Origin: Pedobacter sp. SYP-B3415
GTDB lineage: Bacteria > Bacteroidota > Bacteroidia > Sphingobacteriales > Sphingobacteriaceae
DNA length: 64,000 nucleotides
Direction of reading: 5' to 3'
Assembly: GCF_004138205.1 (NCBI RefSeq)
Contig: NZ_RXNQ01000022.1
Span: 186,001 to 250,000, forward strand
Made by a program: the position numbers and the translations under genes. The notes below the pieces were generated by a model. It was not told the DNA's origin and searched no databases. It saw only the letters and a program-made list of their open reading frames with translations. Position 1 is the stretch's first letter. Each line of letters opens with the position of its first letter. Positions 37,115-45,812 of this stretch are shown here, one piece after another.

Positions 37115-38569
37115 ATGGAAAAAGAAAAAATAGGCAACAACGAGTTGAAAGCATTAGGCATTAACGATGTGCAAATATTGGTGAAATTTAGCCGCGTAGC
37201 TAACGGTTTACTTAAATACAAAGTAATGTCCAGGTCTGAAATATTGGCCAATTTAGAAGCTTTGATCAATGACCCTATGCCCTACGCCTTAAAAAAAGGG
37301 GGCAAATTCAAAAATTTGGCTGATGAGGTCATTGCCCTGCGAAAGGAAGGCAAATTTGTAAAGCAGGAACGAAGCAACTTCAAACTTAAAGAAGAGATAG
37401 CTGATTTTCCTGTCTGGGGATTGGATAATATCGAGGTTGGCGCCCTCGCTCAGATGAAGACGGCTGTGCAATTACCTATCGCAGTCGCTGGCGCATTAAT
37501 GCCCGATGCCCATCAAGGATACGGGCTGCCCATCGGCGGCGTGCTGGCTACTACTGCTAATACCATTATTCCGTTCGCTGTTGGGGTAGATATTGCCTGC
37601 CGGATGTGTCTAAGTATTTTTGATCTTCCGGCTGCAGCGATCGATACGGAAACTGTCAAGCTGAGAAACATTTTGGTAGATAACACTTACTTCGGGATGG
37701 GTTGCACAACTAAATCACACTTCGACAGCTCGCTATTTGATAGCCAAACCTGGAACGAAACCAAGGTGATCCGCTCGTTGAAAGACAAAGCCTACGCACA
37801 ATTAGGTACCAGCGGTACCGGCAACCATTTTGTGGAATGGGGCGAGTTGACGATTGCCGACGGTGCCCTGGCGGGTATTCCTGCAGGCAGATATCTGGCT
37901 TTACTCTCACATTCCGGATCGCGGGGATTTGGCGGTAGCGTAGCCGACCATTATAGCAAAATTGCCATGACTAAAACTAAATTGCCTGCCGAAGCAAAAC
38001 ATCTGGCATGGCTAGATCTGGATAAAGATGAAGGTCAGGAATACTGGATAGCCATGAACCTGGCCGGCGAATATGCCAGCGCGAACCACCACGAGATACA
38101 TAATAAAATTGCCCGGGCTCTAGGGGCAAAACCGATTGCCTTGGTAGAGAACCATCATAACTTCGCCTGGAAAGAGCGGCTGGCCAATGGCACCGAAGTT
38201 ATCGTGCATCGTAAAGGTGCAACACCTGCTGGCGAAGGCATATTAGGTATTATTCCCGGCAGCATGAGTACGCCCGGCTTTTTAGTGCGTGGCAAAGGCA
38301 ACGCCGCAAGCATTAATTCGGCCAGCCATGGTGCAGGCCGTGCGATGAGCCGTAGTGCCGCTTTTAAAACACTGGATAAAGCCCTGATTGAGGCTAATCT
38401 GATAGAAAAACGCATTACGCTGATGGGTAGTGATATGGACGAGGCACCGATGGCGTATAAGGACATTCATACTGTAATGGCTGCACAAAACGAGTTGGTG
38501 GAGGTACTTGCTAAGTTTGAACCGCGGATTGTCAGGATGGCAGATCCACGAGAGAAACCTGAGGATTAG
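37115..38569 (+). CDS. rtcB: RtcB family RNA 3'-phosphate ligase
   Basis: 484 residues. Joins RNA 2',3'-cyclic phosphate or 3'-phosphate to 5'-OH ends with GTP and Mn2+. Motifs: DAHQGYGLPIGGVLAT (about 131), GVDIACRM with the metal Cys (about 162), GTGNHFVEWGE, SHSGSRGFGG, ENHHNFAWKE, and the guanylylated His in SINSASHGAGRAMSRS. All metal and catalytic residues are present. The N-terminus carries roughly 100 residues before the conserved core. Divergent WYL regulator; no archease gene nearby. Terminator at 38711. Confidence 0.94.
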   Translation: MEKEKIGNNELKALGINDVQILVKFSRVANGLLKYKVMSRSEILANLEALINDPMPYALKKGGKFKNLADEVIALRKEGKFVKQERSNFKLKEEIADFPVWGLDNIEVGALAQMKTAVQLPIAVAGALMPDAHQGYGLPIGGVLATTANTIIPFAVGVDIACRMCLSIFDLPAAAIDTETVKLRNILVDNTYFGMGCTTKSHFDSSLFDSQTWNETKVIRSLKDKAYAQLGTSGTGNHFVEWGELTIADGALAGIPAGRYLALLSHSGSRGFGGSVADHYSKIAMTKTKLPAEAKHLAWLDLDKDEGQEYWIAMNLAGEYASANHHEIHNKIARALGAKPIALVENHHNFAWKERLANGTEVIVHRKGATPAGEGILGIIPGSMSTPGFLVRGKGNAASINSASHGAGRAMSRSAAFKTLDKALIEANLIEKRITLMGSDMDEAPMAYKDIHTVMAAQNELVEVLAKFEPRIVRMADPREKPED

Positions 38570-38710
38570 CGACTTGAACCAGTTACCGGCATAAGTATAT
38601 TCGACATCGCTTCTTACTTTGATCATGTTGACAGTTCGCTCGGACAAATGGACTGTTCGGTAACACCACATATGGAATTTCAAAGTCAGAGGTTTTTTAA
38701 GCTTATCATT

Positions 38711-38744
38711 CGCTGCCGGGTTTAATGACCCGCAGCGTTTTTTT
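38711..38744 (+). terminator. Rho-independent terminator after rtcB
   Basis: Arms CGCTGC-C-GGGT and ACCC-GCAGCG (38711-38736, one bulged base) followed by T8 (38737-38744). Confidence 0.85.
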
Positions 38745-39201
38745 GATTCTGGCGGACTGTATGAATGGCAGAAGAAATCAATCATTAAGCATTATCATTC
38801 TGCTCCAACCGAAAATTATTATTAACCGTATTTTATACGGCTTACGCCATCGCATCGCTTATAGAAAGGAAGTTATTGATTGGAGCAGACTGCTTTTTCA
38901 TGCACGAAGGTGAACCAAGACCCTATTTTTTATCGACCTAACGATTAATATTTTGATTTTTTCAAAAATAGATCACCTGCGCAAATAGGCGCAATCATGT
39001 AAATCTGGTCTTCAGCCGATTGCAATAGTTGATGAGTCAATTAGAGAGAGCTTGTTGGTTCTAACCTCTAAAAGTAGGTGATTTAAAAAGTATTGTAAAA
39101 CTTTATTTGACCCGAGGCTTAGTGGTGGCACTGATGTAACCAGGTCTTGTGCGTTGGTTTGATAGGCGGCCGTATTCACCTTTTGACCATCTCACTATAA
39201 C
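38745..39201. other. 457-bp intergenic region
   Basis: AT-rich region between convergent rtcB and prs. No RNA gene, repeat or credible coding region seen; no clear terminator for the NAD operon was found. Confidence 0.4.
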
Positions 39202-40113
39202 CTAACTGATCACATCAGAGATCAGTTTAGCGAGACTATGTATTTCCACAAAGTCATCATCATGGAACTTCAGGGCATTGATGTGCGAATCGGTGCAGAT
39301 AATTTTCTCAATCACGCCGCAGGCTCGCATTTTATCAATTGCCTGATTTACAAAAAGCCCATGTGTTGTGATGACTAAGATACGGCTTGCACCTGCTTCT
39401 TTGTACGTTTTGGCAGCATTGATGATACTGCCGCCTGAACGGATCATATCGTCATAAATGATCACTATTCTGCCGGCTACATCGGCATTGACGGCGCTTA
39501 CCTCAGTATTGTCGTCCTTCAATCGTCGTTTCAAAATAAACGCAGCGTTTACGCCGAGGTCATTCGCAAGTGATTCTACCCATTTAGCACGACCGGCATC
39601 GGCACTTGCCATGACAAAATCGTTGCCGCCATATTGACGTGCGACCGCCATGACGATCTGTTTGCAATAAACGTGTACCGGGTACAAATCATGTTCGAAA
39701 TAGTACTGAATGCCCTCTGCATGCAGGTCAAAAAGCAAAACTTTGTTTCCTCTGTTTGATTTTGGGATGCTGGATAAGAGCCTGGCTCTCGTCTTTGCTG
39801 TTACTACCTCCCTGCTCAGTACGGAACGCTCCATAGTTGAATAACCAAAATATGGAATGACAATGGTCAGCGAATCAGCACCGTAACTAACAAACGAGCA
39901 CGCCAGGTCATATAACTCTAAAGTAGCTTCGTCACTTACCGTGCCGCCAAGGAGCACCACGTCGCGGTTCTCCACAACAGAAATAATACGCTGATAACGC
40001 TCGCCATCTGAAAAATGGTTTACTTCGAGTATGCCATCTTCAAAATCGCCGCAGGCCTTTACTTTGCCCGCTAAATCCATGTAATCTTTTATAGCAAATA
40101 ATATTCTTTTCAT
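39202..40113 (-). CDS. prs: Ribose-phosphate pyrophosphokinase-like protein of the NAD operon
   Basis: 303 residues. PRPP synthetase fold: VLLFDLHAEGIQYYFEHDLYP region, and the PRPP-binding loop IVIIYDDMIRSGGSIINAAK. Would supply PRPP for the upstream nicotinamide phosphoribosyltransferase. Its start overlaps the nadV stop by 4 bp (40110-40113). Shorter and more divergent than housekeeping Prs, so probably a dedicated paralogue. Confidence 0.9.
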   Translation of the reverse strand: MKRILFAIKDYMDLAGKVKACGDFEDGILEVNHFSDGERYQRIISVVENRDVVLLGGTVSDEATLELYDLACSFVSYGADSLTIVIPYFGYSTMERSVLSREVVTAKTRARLLSSIPKSNRGNKVLLFDLHAEGIQYYFEHDLYPVHVYCKQIVMAVARQYGGNDFVMASADAGRAKWVESLANDLGVNAAFILKRRLKDDNTEVSAVNADVAGRIVIIYDDMIRSGGSIINAAKTYKEAGASRILVITTHGLFVNQAIDKMRACGVIEKIICTDSHINALKFHDDDFVEIHSLAKLISDVIS

Positions 40114-41531
40114 AGCAATTGATTGGCGTTTTTTCTTACTTCTTCAAATGTAACAGGATTTGTCAGCCTGCCGTTTTCAAATACGGTATACAACTGGTCT
40201 GGCAAATCGACATGCGCCAGCTCATTTACTGTGCTGAAGATGCCGTCTATTTTTATGAGTTTCAGACGTCCGGCCTTGCTTTTCTTAAAACTTTCGCTAA
40301 GACAGCCCTGGCCATCCATTTCAATAGGTTTTTTTTCTACAGATACGGTTTCCCCGTTAACGACAGCACTGCTGCACTTAAAAGCAAACTTTTGCGTATC
40401 GCGATCAACTTTCTGCAGTAAGGCACCCCCCATTCCCAGTACCAGATTTTCGGCACTGATGTGATGGTCTTTAAGCGCCTCATAGATATCTATGATTGTT
40501 TGATAATCAATGCCATCACCCTGTATAACCCTGACCTGCGGTGGAAGAACTTTGTAGCCTTTTAGATTTAGGCTAAACCCAAACTGTTTAAATAAGATAT
40601 CGAAGACAGCTAACAGGGTCATAATCGGGTCGCCGCTATCAGGACGTATAACAAGTGTCCCCTCCCGGTTCAGGATCTCCTGGCGAAGTTCGGTACCCCA
40701 GTATTCCCGGCAAGCTTCGAAGATATTATAACTGTCTGATACGCAAGCAATAGTCCCCGTTGGAAATGTCCTGATGACATGTCTGAATACGTCCAATTCA
40801 CCCGCCTTGCCCAACAATGTACATATGCTATGTTCGGTAGCCGGAATACTTGACCCATAGACCTTTTGTGCATGATAATATTTGATAGCCATGCGGCTGC
40901 CCTGAAGATTATCACTTCCGCTAAAATTAACCAGATGCGCTGCCCCACCAAGGCCTGCGCTCTCCATACTGCTTACTCCCCTGAAACCAAAATCATTCAA
41001 CACAAAATCTACAACTGCTTCGGCGCTATCGGTGGCGGTTTCAACATAATAGCGACAAACAGCTTTTTTTATTTGGCTGCTTAACGTAGCCACTGTACAG
41101 GGATACCATACCTGCATAAGCAATGTTTCCAGAAAATTAGTCAGCCAGTAACAATGCGGATCTGTATTTTCAATTGTCATGAGCACGTTGCCTGTTGGTA
41201 CAGCCGTGCCTTCCGCTACAGCACGGATTTTTACCGGCAGCCGGCCATCATATCTGTCCAGTATGTATTGAAATTTAGATCGGTCAAAAACATCGCCACG
41301 GCCAAATACCTGTTGTAAAAAGCCATCAGCTTCGTCAAGATCAGCCTGCGTAAAGGCCTGACCTTCCAGGTATTCTTTCAGAAAGTATTGCAGCCCAAAG
41401 AAAACCGTTTCGTCAAATATGCCTCCCCTGCTTTCCAGATAGCTATAGATGTTCGATGTTCCCGGATAGTACAACTTATGGTGCGCATATTTATATGCAT
41501 CAGCCATCAGGATTAAGTTTTCAGAATTCAT
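40110..41531 (-). CDS. nadV: Nicotinamide phosphoribosyltransferase
   Basis: 473 residues. NAMPT/NadV type: MADAYKYAHHKLYYPGTSNI at the N-terminus, GFRGVSSMESAGLGGAAHLV, SIPATEHSICTLLG, VIRPDSGDPI and VIQGDGIDYQTI, all family hallmarks. Converts nicotinamide and PRPP to NMN, the substrate of the next enzyme, NadM. Two bases separate it from nadM. Confidence 0.94.
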   Translation of the reverse strand: MNSENLILMADAYKYAHHKLYYPGTSNIYSYLESRGGIFDETVFFGLQYFLKEYLEGQAFTQADLDEADGFLQQVFGRGDVFDRSKFQYILDRYDGRLPVKIRAVAEGTAVPTGNVLMTIENTDPHCYWLTNFLETLLMQVWYPCTVATLSSQIKKAVCRYYVETATDSAEAVVDFVLNDFGFRGVSSMESAGLGGAAHLVNFSGSDNLQGSRMAIKYYHAQKVYGSSIPATEHSICTLLGKAGELDVFRHVIRTFPTGTIACVSDSYNIFEACREYWGTELRQEILNREGTLVIRPDSGDPIMTLLAVFDILFKQFGFSLNLKGYKVLPPQVRVIQGDGIDYQTIIDIYEALKDHHISAENLVLGMGGALLQKVDRDTQKFAFKCSSAVVNGETVSVEKKPIEMDGQGCLSESFKKSKAGRLKLIKIDGIFSTVNELAHVDLPDQLYTVFENGRLTNPVTFEEVRKNANQLL

Positions 41532-41533
41532 GG

Positions 41534-42433
41534 TTATTTGTTTTTTAGGTACTTTTTGATCAGAAACGTAAGAAGCTGAGCATGTTCAGCGGTCGTTTCA
41601 CCCGCTGTCATCATTTTTGGAAGATCATTCAGTTTGAACCATTGCAGTTCCAGAAGGTCGTCCTGAGCCGAATACATGCCAGTCAGGTACTCGCAACTAA
41701 ATAATAAGCTGATTATTTTGTCAGTTTCGTTCCGATAACGCCAGTCGTCTATTCTGGCCGACGTCTCATAAATCATCTCACCTGTTTCTATCGCGCCACA
41801 CTCTTCGGTCAATTCCCTCCTGGCTGCATGTTCATAACTTTGGTCTTCAGGATCGGCGAATCCACCTATAAGCCGCCACTTACTACTGACAGTTTTTTTT
41901 CCGAGTAGAATTTCGGTCCTTTCATGCCTGAAAACGGCAATGTCTACCGTAGGGAATACCTTATTGTATTGGTTATAGTATGCATACAGAATCCCAGCCC
42001 GGAAGTCATTCGAATCAAAGACCTTATCAGCATATTGCTTGCGAAGCTCTGTGGCACTGAAACCGCCGTGTTCCGGCAACTCCACTGTCTGAAACCGGCC
42101 ACAATAATAAGGGATAAAACTATCGCGGCTGCCGTAAAGACAAAAGACTTCATTTGGAAATACGCCCTTGAGCAAATTGTCCAGGTTTTGAGACCACTCC
42201 CTGTCGCATGGATAATCATTAAGCGGTAGAATGACGGCCTCAGCGAAATCTTTTTTGATCATTTTTTCCCGCGTATAATAATCATAAGGATTTCTCATGC
42301 TTCCTTTCAACGGACCAATACCAAGTACGATTACTAGTTTACTATGTCTGCTAGTAACTTCCTGAAGTAATCTACGGTGTCCTTCGTGCAGGTGGGGAGT
42401 CTGAAACCGGGCTACAATTACGGCTGTCGTCAT
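41534..42433 (-). CDS. nadM: Bifunctional NMN adenylyltransferase / Nudix hydrolase
   Basis: 299 residues. N-terminal nucleotidyltransferase (about 1-170): VARFQTPHLHEGHRRLLQEV with the GH motif, and YTREKMIKKDFAE. C-terminal Nudix domain (about 175-299): GGFADPEDQSYEHAARRELT followed by EECG. Makes NAD from NMN and ATP; the Nudix half may clear ADP-ribose. First gene of the nadM-nadV-prs unit, whose ATG directly abuts an operator palindrome. Confidence 0.94.
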   Translation of the reverse strand: MTTAVIVARFQTPHLHEGHRRLLQEVTSRHSKLVIVLGIGPLKGSMRNPYDYYTREKMIKKDFAEAVILPLNDYPCDREWSQNLDNLLKGVFPNEVFCLYGSRDSFIPYYCGRFQTVELPEHGGFSATELRKQYADKVFDSNDFRAGILYAYYNQYNKVFPTVDIAVFRHERTEILLGKKTVSSKWRLIGGFADPEDQSYEHAARRELTEECGAIETGEMIYETSARIDDWRYRNETDKIISLLFSCEYLTGMYSAQDDLLELQWFKLNDLPKMMTAGETTAEHAQLLTFLIKKYLKNK

Positions 42434-42484
42434 ATATTTGCGTTAATTATACGCAAATATATATAAGCGTATTTAATACGCAAA
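42434..42484 (-). promoter_or_regulatory. NAD operon promoter with twin NrtR-type operators
   Basis: On the minus strand TTTG (42484-42481), 19 bp, TATATTTG (42461-42454) is a perfect Bacteroidota promoter. Two 15-bp palindromes, GCGTTAATTATACGC (42440-42454) and GCGTATTTAATACGC (42467-42481), lie 27 bp apart centre to centre, one abutting each promoter element. The first extends to a 27-bp palindrome next to the nadM ATG. The adjacent nrtR gene makes NrtR the obvious ligand. Confidence 0.8.
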
Positions 42485-42498
42485 TTATTTTTTCACTT

Positions 42499-43185
42499 TT
42501 AAATTTCGAAGTTGATGCCGTTCTTTTTGGATTCGAAATATTTAGCCTCGTTGAATCGAAACAGATTTCCCGGCCGGCCGGCGCCTCCTAACTCCTGTTT
42601 CTCAGTTGTTTCTTCAAGAAAACCGAATTTGCTTATTTTTTTTTTGAAATTTCGGCGATCAATTGGACGGTCCAAAACAGCCATATACAGCTTTTCGAGT
42701 TCAGAGAAAGGGAATTTTTCCTCAAGCAGCTCAAAGCCCAGAGGTTCATAAACAATTTTTCCTTTGAGCCGGCTATGTGCAGTGTTAACGATCTGCGCGT
42801 GATCGAAAGCAAGGGTAGGTAACTTTTTGATATTGAACCAGGCTACGTCACTGGCATCAGTACTTGCCCGGAGATCAAAAGCCTCGGGTTTGACAAGGCC
42901 ATAATACGTAATTGAAATTACCCGGTTGCGCGGATCGCGTCCGGGCTGTCCGAAACTATACAGTTGCTCCAGGTAATTAATAGTGATTCCTGTTTCTTCT
43001 TTTAGTTCCCTCTCAACGGCATGTTCCAGTGATTCTTCATTGCCTACCAGACCGCCCGGCAGCGCCCATGCACCTAAAAAAGGTTCGATCTTGCGTTTAA
43101 TTAGGAGGACGGAAAGCCCCTCCTTAGACGTGTAGCCAAATACTACGGCATCTACCGCTACTCTGATGTGCTGACTGTTAGACAT
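42499..43185 (-). CDS. nrtR: NrtR-type Nudix-related transcriptional regulator of NAD metabolism
   Basis: 228 residues. N-terminal Nudix-like domain (about 8-140) with intact box elements GGLVGNEESLEHAVERELKE then ETG; C-terminal winged helix (about 150-215, RRNFKKKISKFGFLEETTEK). NrtR senses ADP-ribose or related NAD products and represses NAD genes. It sits upstream of nadM with the operators between the two genes. A retained Nudix box suggests possible residual hydrolase activity. TACCTTTA shortly upstream of its start may be its -7 box. Confidence 0.9.
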   Translation of the reverse strand: MSNSQHIRVAVDAVVFGYTSKEGLSVLLIKRKIEPFLGAWALPGGLVGNEESLEHAVERELKEETGITINYLEQLYSFGQPGRDPRNRVISITYYGLVKPEAFDLRASTDASDVAWFNIKKLPTLAFDHAQIVNTAHSRLKGKIVYEPLGFELLEEKFPFSELEKLYMAVLDRPIDRRNFKKKISKFGFLEETTEKQELGGAGRPGNLFRFNEAKYFESKKNGINFEI

Positions 43186-43318
43186 GATGTAAAGGTACTT
43201 ATCTGCTTGTGCAGCTTATGTTCCCGCCTAATTTTTTTTTAGTGATGGCTTGCCAATCGACTTCTTCCCTGTTATGTTTCCTACGAACCGGGGCGGTCTG
43301 GTTTGTAGCTATTTGTTA

Positions 43319-43513
43319 TCAAATTAATTTTTTGACTTCAACAACAATTGCAGCGATACCAATACCAGCCAGTAATGCAGCTAATAAAAACCGATTAAAC
43401 CCGTCAATAAATTGTAGTTGCCAGGTATTATACCTCCAAAATTTATGCTTTCGCATTATAAGTACACCTGATGATAATGCGCAGACGCCTAATGCCACCA
43501 TTTCTACATCCAT
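43319..43513 (-). CDS. Possible small membrane protein
   Basis: About 64 residues (MDVEMVALGVCALSSGVLIM, then NRFLLAALLAGIGIAAIVVE) with two hydrophobic stretches. No family recognised. It lies in a 409-bp gap between nrtR and the dehydrogenase; start could be 43579. Confidence 0.35.
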   Translation of the reverse strand: MDVEMVALGVCALSSGVLIMRKHKFWRYNTWQLQFIDGFNRFLLAALLAGIGIAAIVVEVKKLI

Positions 43514-43594
43514 ACAGTTAACACGCTTTCGTACAATAAAGCCACGAGGGTTAAAAAATTCTATCAGCCCCAAAGACACTTTTTCCTGCGCACC

Positions 43595-44596
43595 TTAGCT
43601 CAGCATCACCATCGCCGAAGGCTCCTCCCCGCGTTCCAGCTTACTTACCGATTCTAAAGTAATCTGCGCAATCTGCGATAAGGCCTCATCAGTGAAAAAA
43701 GCCTGGTGACCGGTTACCAGCACATTCGGGAAACTCATCAGGCGTTGGATCGCGTCATCCTCAATGATACTTCCCGAAAGATCCTTAAAAAACAACCTTT
43801 CTTCCTGTTCATAAACATCAATACCGAGGTAGGCGATGTGCTGGTTTTTCAAAGCTTCGATGATGTCGACGGTGCAGATCAGGCCACCGCGGCTGGTGTT
43901 TATGATCGTGCTGCCTGGTTTCATCAGCGCCAGCGTTTGTTTGTTAATCAGGTACGCATTCTCTGGCGTAAGCGGACAGTGCAGCGAAAGCACATCTGCC
44001 CCTTTCAGCACGTTTTCGAACGAGGTATAATGAACGCCCCGTGTCTGCAATTCTTCATCTTCAAAAAGATCATAGGCCAGAATATTGCAGCCAAAGCCAA
44101 GCATGATCCGGCAAAAGGCCTTCCCGATCTTCCCTGTACCGATTACGCCAATAGTCCGGCCATGCAGGTTGAAACCCAGCAGTCCGTTGAGTGAAAAGTT
44201 CTGTTCCCGCACCCGGTTATAGGCTTTGTGGGTCTTGCGGTTCAGGGTAAGCAGCATGGCAACGGCATGTTCGGCTACAGCTTCTGGCGAGTAGGCAGGC
44301 ACCCGGCATACGCGTATACCAAGCGCTTTGGCAGCGTCAAGATCAACATTATTAAAACCGGCGCAACGCAGTGCGATAACTTTCACGCCCCTTGCGGCAA
44401 GAACAGAGATCACGTCTGCTGTAAGTTTATCGTTCACAAAGACGCAAACCGCGAAGGTTCCTTGTTCTACAGCATTTACGATATGCGGGCCAAGGTGGGT
44501 TTCAAGGAATTCCAGCTCAAAGCCATGGGTTTCGTTATGCCCGGTAAAAAAACTCTTATCGTAAGGCTTGGCAGAGAAAAATAAGATTTTGCTCAT
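43595..44596 (-). CDS. D-2-hydroxyacid dehydrogenase, D-lactate dehydrogenase type
   Basis: 333 residues, start MSKILFFSAKPYDKSFFTGH. NAD-binding GVIGTGKIGKAFCRIMLGFG (about 148), substrate/catalytic Arg in LRCAGFNNVDLDAA, Glu in GIDVYEQEERLFFKD and catalytic His in VTGHQAFFTDEAL. This is the LdhA/fermentative D-lactate dehydrogenase pattern. Cytosolic interconversion of pyruvate and D-lactate. Sequence upstream of 44596 is non-coding in character. Confidence 0.93.
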   Translation of the reverse strand: MSKILFFSAKPYDKSFFTGHNETHGFELEFLETHLGPHIVNAVEQGTFAVCVFVNDKLTADVISVLAARGVKVIALRCAGFNNVDLDAAKALGIRVCRVPAYSPEAVAEHAVAMLLTLNRKTHKAYNRVREQNFSLNGLLGFNLHGRTIGVIGTGKIGKAFCRIMLGFGCNILAYDLFEDEELQTRGVHYTSFENVLKGADVLSLHCPLTPENAYLINKQTLALMKPGSTIINTSRGGLICTVDIIEALKNQHIAYLGIDVYEQEERLFFKDLSGSIIEDDAIQRLMSFPNVLVTGHQAFFTDEALSQIAQITLESVSKLERGEEPSAMVMLS

Positions 44597-44702
44597 AAAA
44601 GTGGCTCGGGAAGTTATTCCCGGATTTGCAATGATATAAAAAATTTTGACTCGCCTGCGGCGGATCCCATCGCCGGTACAGCAATGGGCATGCAGTGAAA
44701 AA

Positions 44703-45016
44703 TCAACACTTCCTTGTATACAGTGAATGCCGGGTATGAAAAAGACTTGCGGCCGCATATTTGCTTGTTTTGTACAGTTCCCCCGGCGATGGCTGAATCT
44801 CAAAAACGTGTACATCCTGATAATTGCAGTCTGCATGTTGCCAATCAAGCGTCAGTTTCCAGCTACCCGGTTCAAGTCCCTTCAGCGACACATTAAGATT
44901 GGCACCGGCACCGGTATCAAATCCCGGCATATACAGGCGTTCATATTTTCAGACAGCGGACTAAACCTCAGTTTACCCTTTACCGGATGTTTGAAAGAGA
45001 ATTGTAATGTATTCAT
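44703..45016 (-). pseudogene. Frameshifted small gene remnant
   Basis: A start at 45016 gives MNTLQFSFKHPVKGKLRFSP then LSEN; one frame shift near 44945 continues as ERLYMPGFDTGAGANLNVSL and LEPGSWKLTLDWQHADCNYQ. Together they read as one small protein split by an indel. The LEPGSWKLTLDWQ part recalls FixH-like proteins, but I cannot assign it. Weakly supported. Confidence 0.4.
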
Positions 45017-45116
45017 TGCAGGCGTTTAACTTGTATAAAGTTAGCCGCTTTGTGGCTTAAAAAATCTGAGCGGAATCATGTTTATAATTGATGTTGATGT
45101 TCTGCCTGCTGAGGCG

Positions 45117-45230
45117 CAAAACCTTCATCAAAACCACCGTCGGTACATAAAACTAAGGCAAAATATTGCTTTGAAACTGTTCAGAAGGATTTTGTTGTTT
45201 TCTGAGAATTTCCCCCTGGACAGCAATCAG
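45117..45230. mobile_element. Degenerate right-end relic of the MITE-like element
   Basis: Matches the right end of the 541-bp element in the same orientation: CAAAACCTTCATCAAAACC, then after a deletion of about 35 bp TTGAAACTGTTCAGAAGGAT, ending in CTGGACAGCAATCAG versus CCGGACAACAGTGAG. The left part is missing. Copy 2 begins 8 bp to the right. Confidence 0.65.
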
Positions 45231-45238
45231 ACCACAAT

Positions 45239-45778
45239 CATTGTTGTTCGGGGAAAGTTTGACGAAAGCGTATAGTTCTTTGGTTTCCAATAGATGTGAG
45301 GCTATGGTATCGAACCGCTCACCGCCGCGGGGGCTCCTTCTTTTTGGCGAAAAAGAAGCAACCTGAGGCAGAGCCGAAAGCGTTCGTACCATTAAAAACC
45401 ACATACAAGACACGAACAAACGCTCCGGCGTGTATCTCTTCTTGCATAAAAGCATCAAAAGTCTGACGGCGGCGGGAAAAGGCCCGGATTACCCATGCGC
45501 CATTCCGTTCCGGGCTGGTTCCCCTCCTTGGTTCCTCCCGACCTCTTTAAAACAGTGCAAGACTTTTAATACTTTTCTGCGGTGAGAAGATACAAGGCCG
45601 GTTCGCACCTATCAGTGGAAGTAATCAGGCAAAACCGTCATCAGAACCGCCGCATGTACGTAAAACCCGCAGACATAGAGTACAGGAGGGCTTGATTCAG
45701 AAGACTCAGGCAAATACTGTTTCGAGACTGGTTAGAAGGATCCTATTTCATTCAGCCAATTTTTACCGGACAACAGTG
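45239..45778. mobile_element. Non-autonomous MITE-like element, copy 2 (540 bp)
   Basis: Ends CATTGTTGTTCGG and CCGGACAACAGTG; flanked by a perfect 10-bp target duplication AGACCACAAT (45229-45238 and 45779-45788). Near-identical over most of its length to 18683-19223. Its palindrome at 45337-45358 has one mismatch, where copy 1 is perfect. Same left-right orientation as copy 1. No transposase. Confidence 0.85.
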
Positions 45779-45812
45779 AGACCACAATCATGAACAGCGT
45801 CGGCTCGCCTTT

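Noticed and set aside
38725..38913. Small plus-strand frame after the rtcB terminator
   Set aside because: Starts within the terminator hairpin and has no protein-like features.
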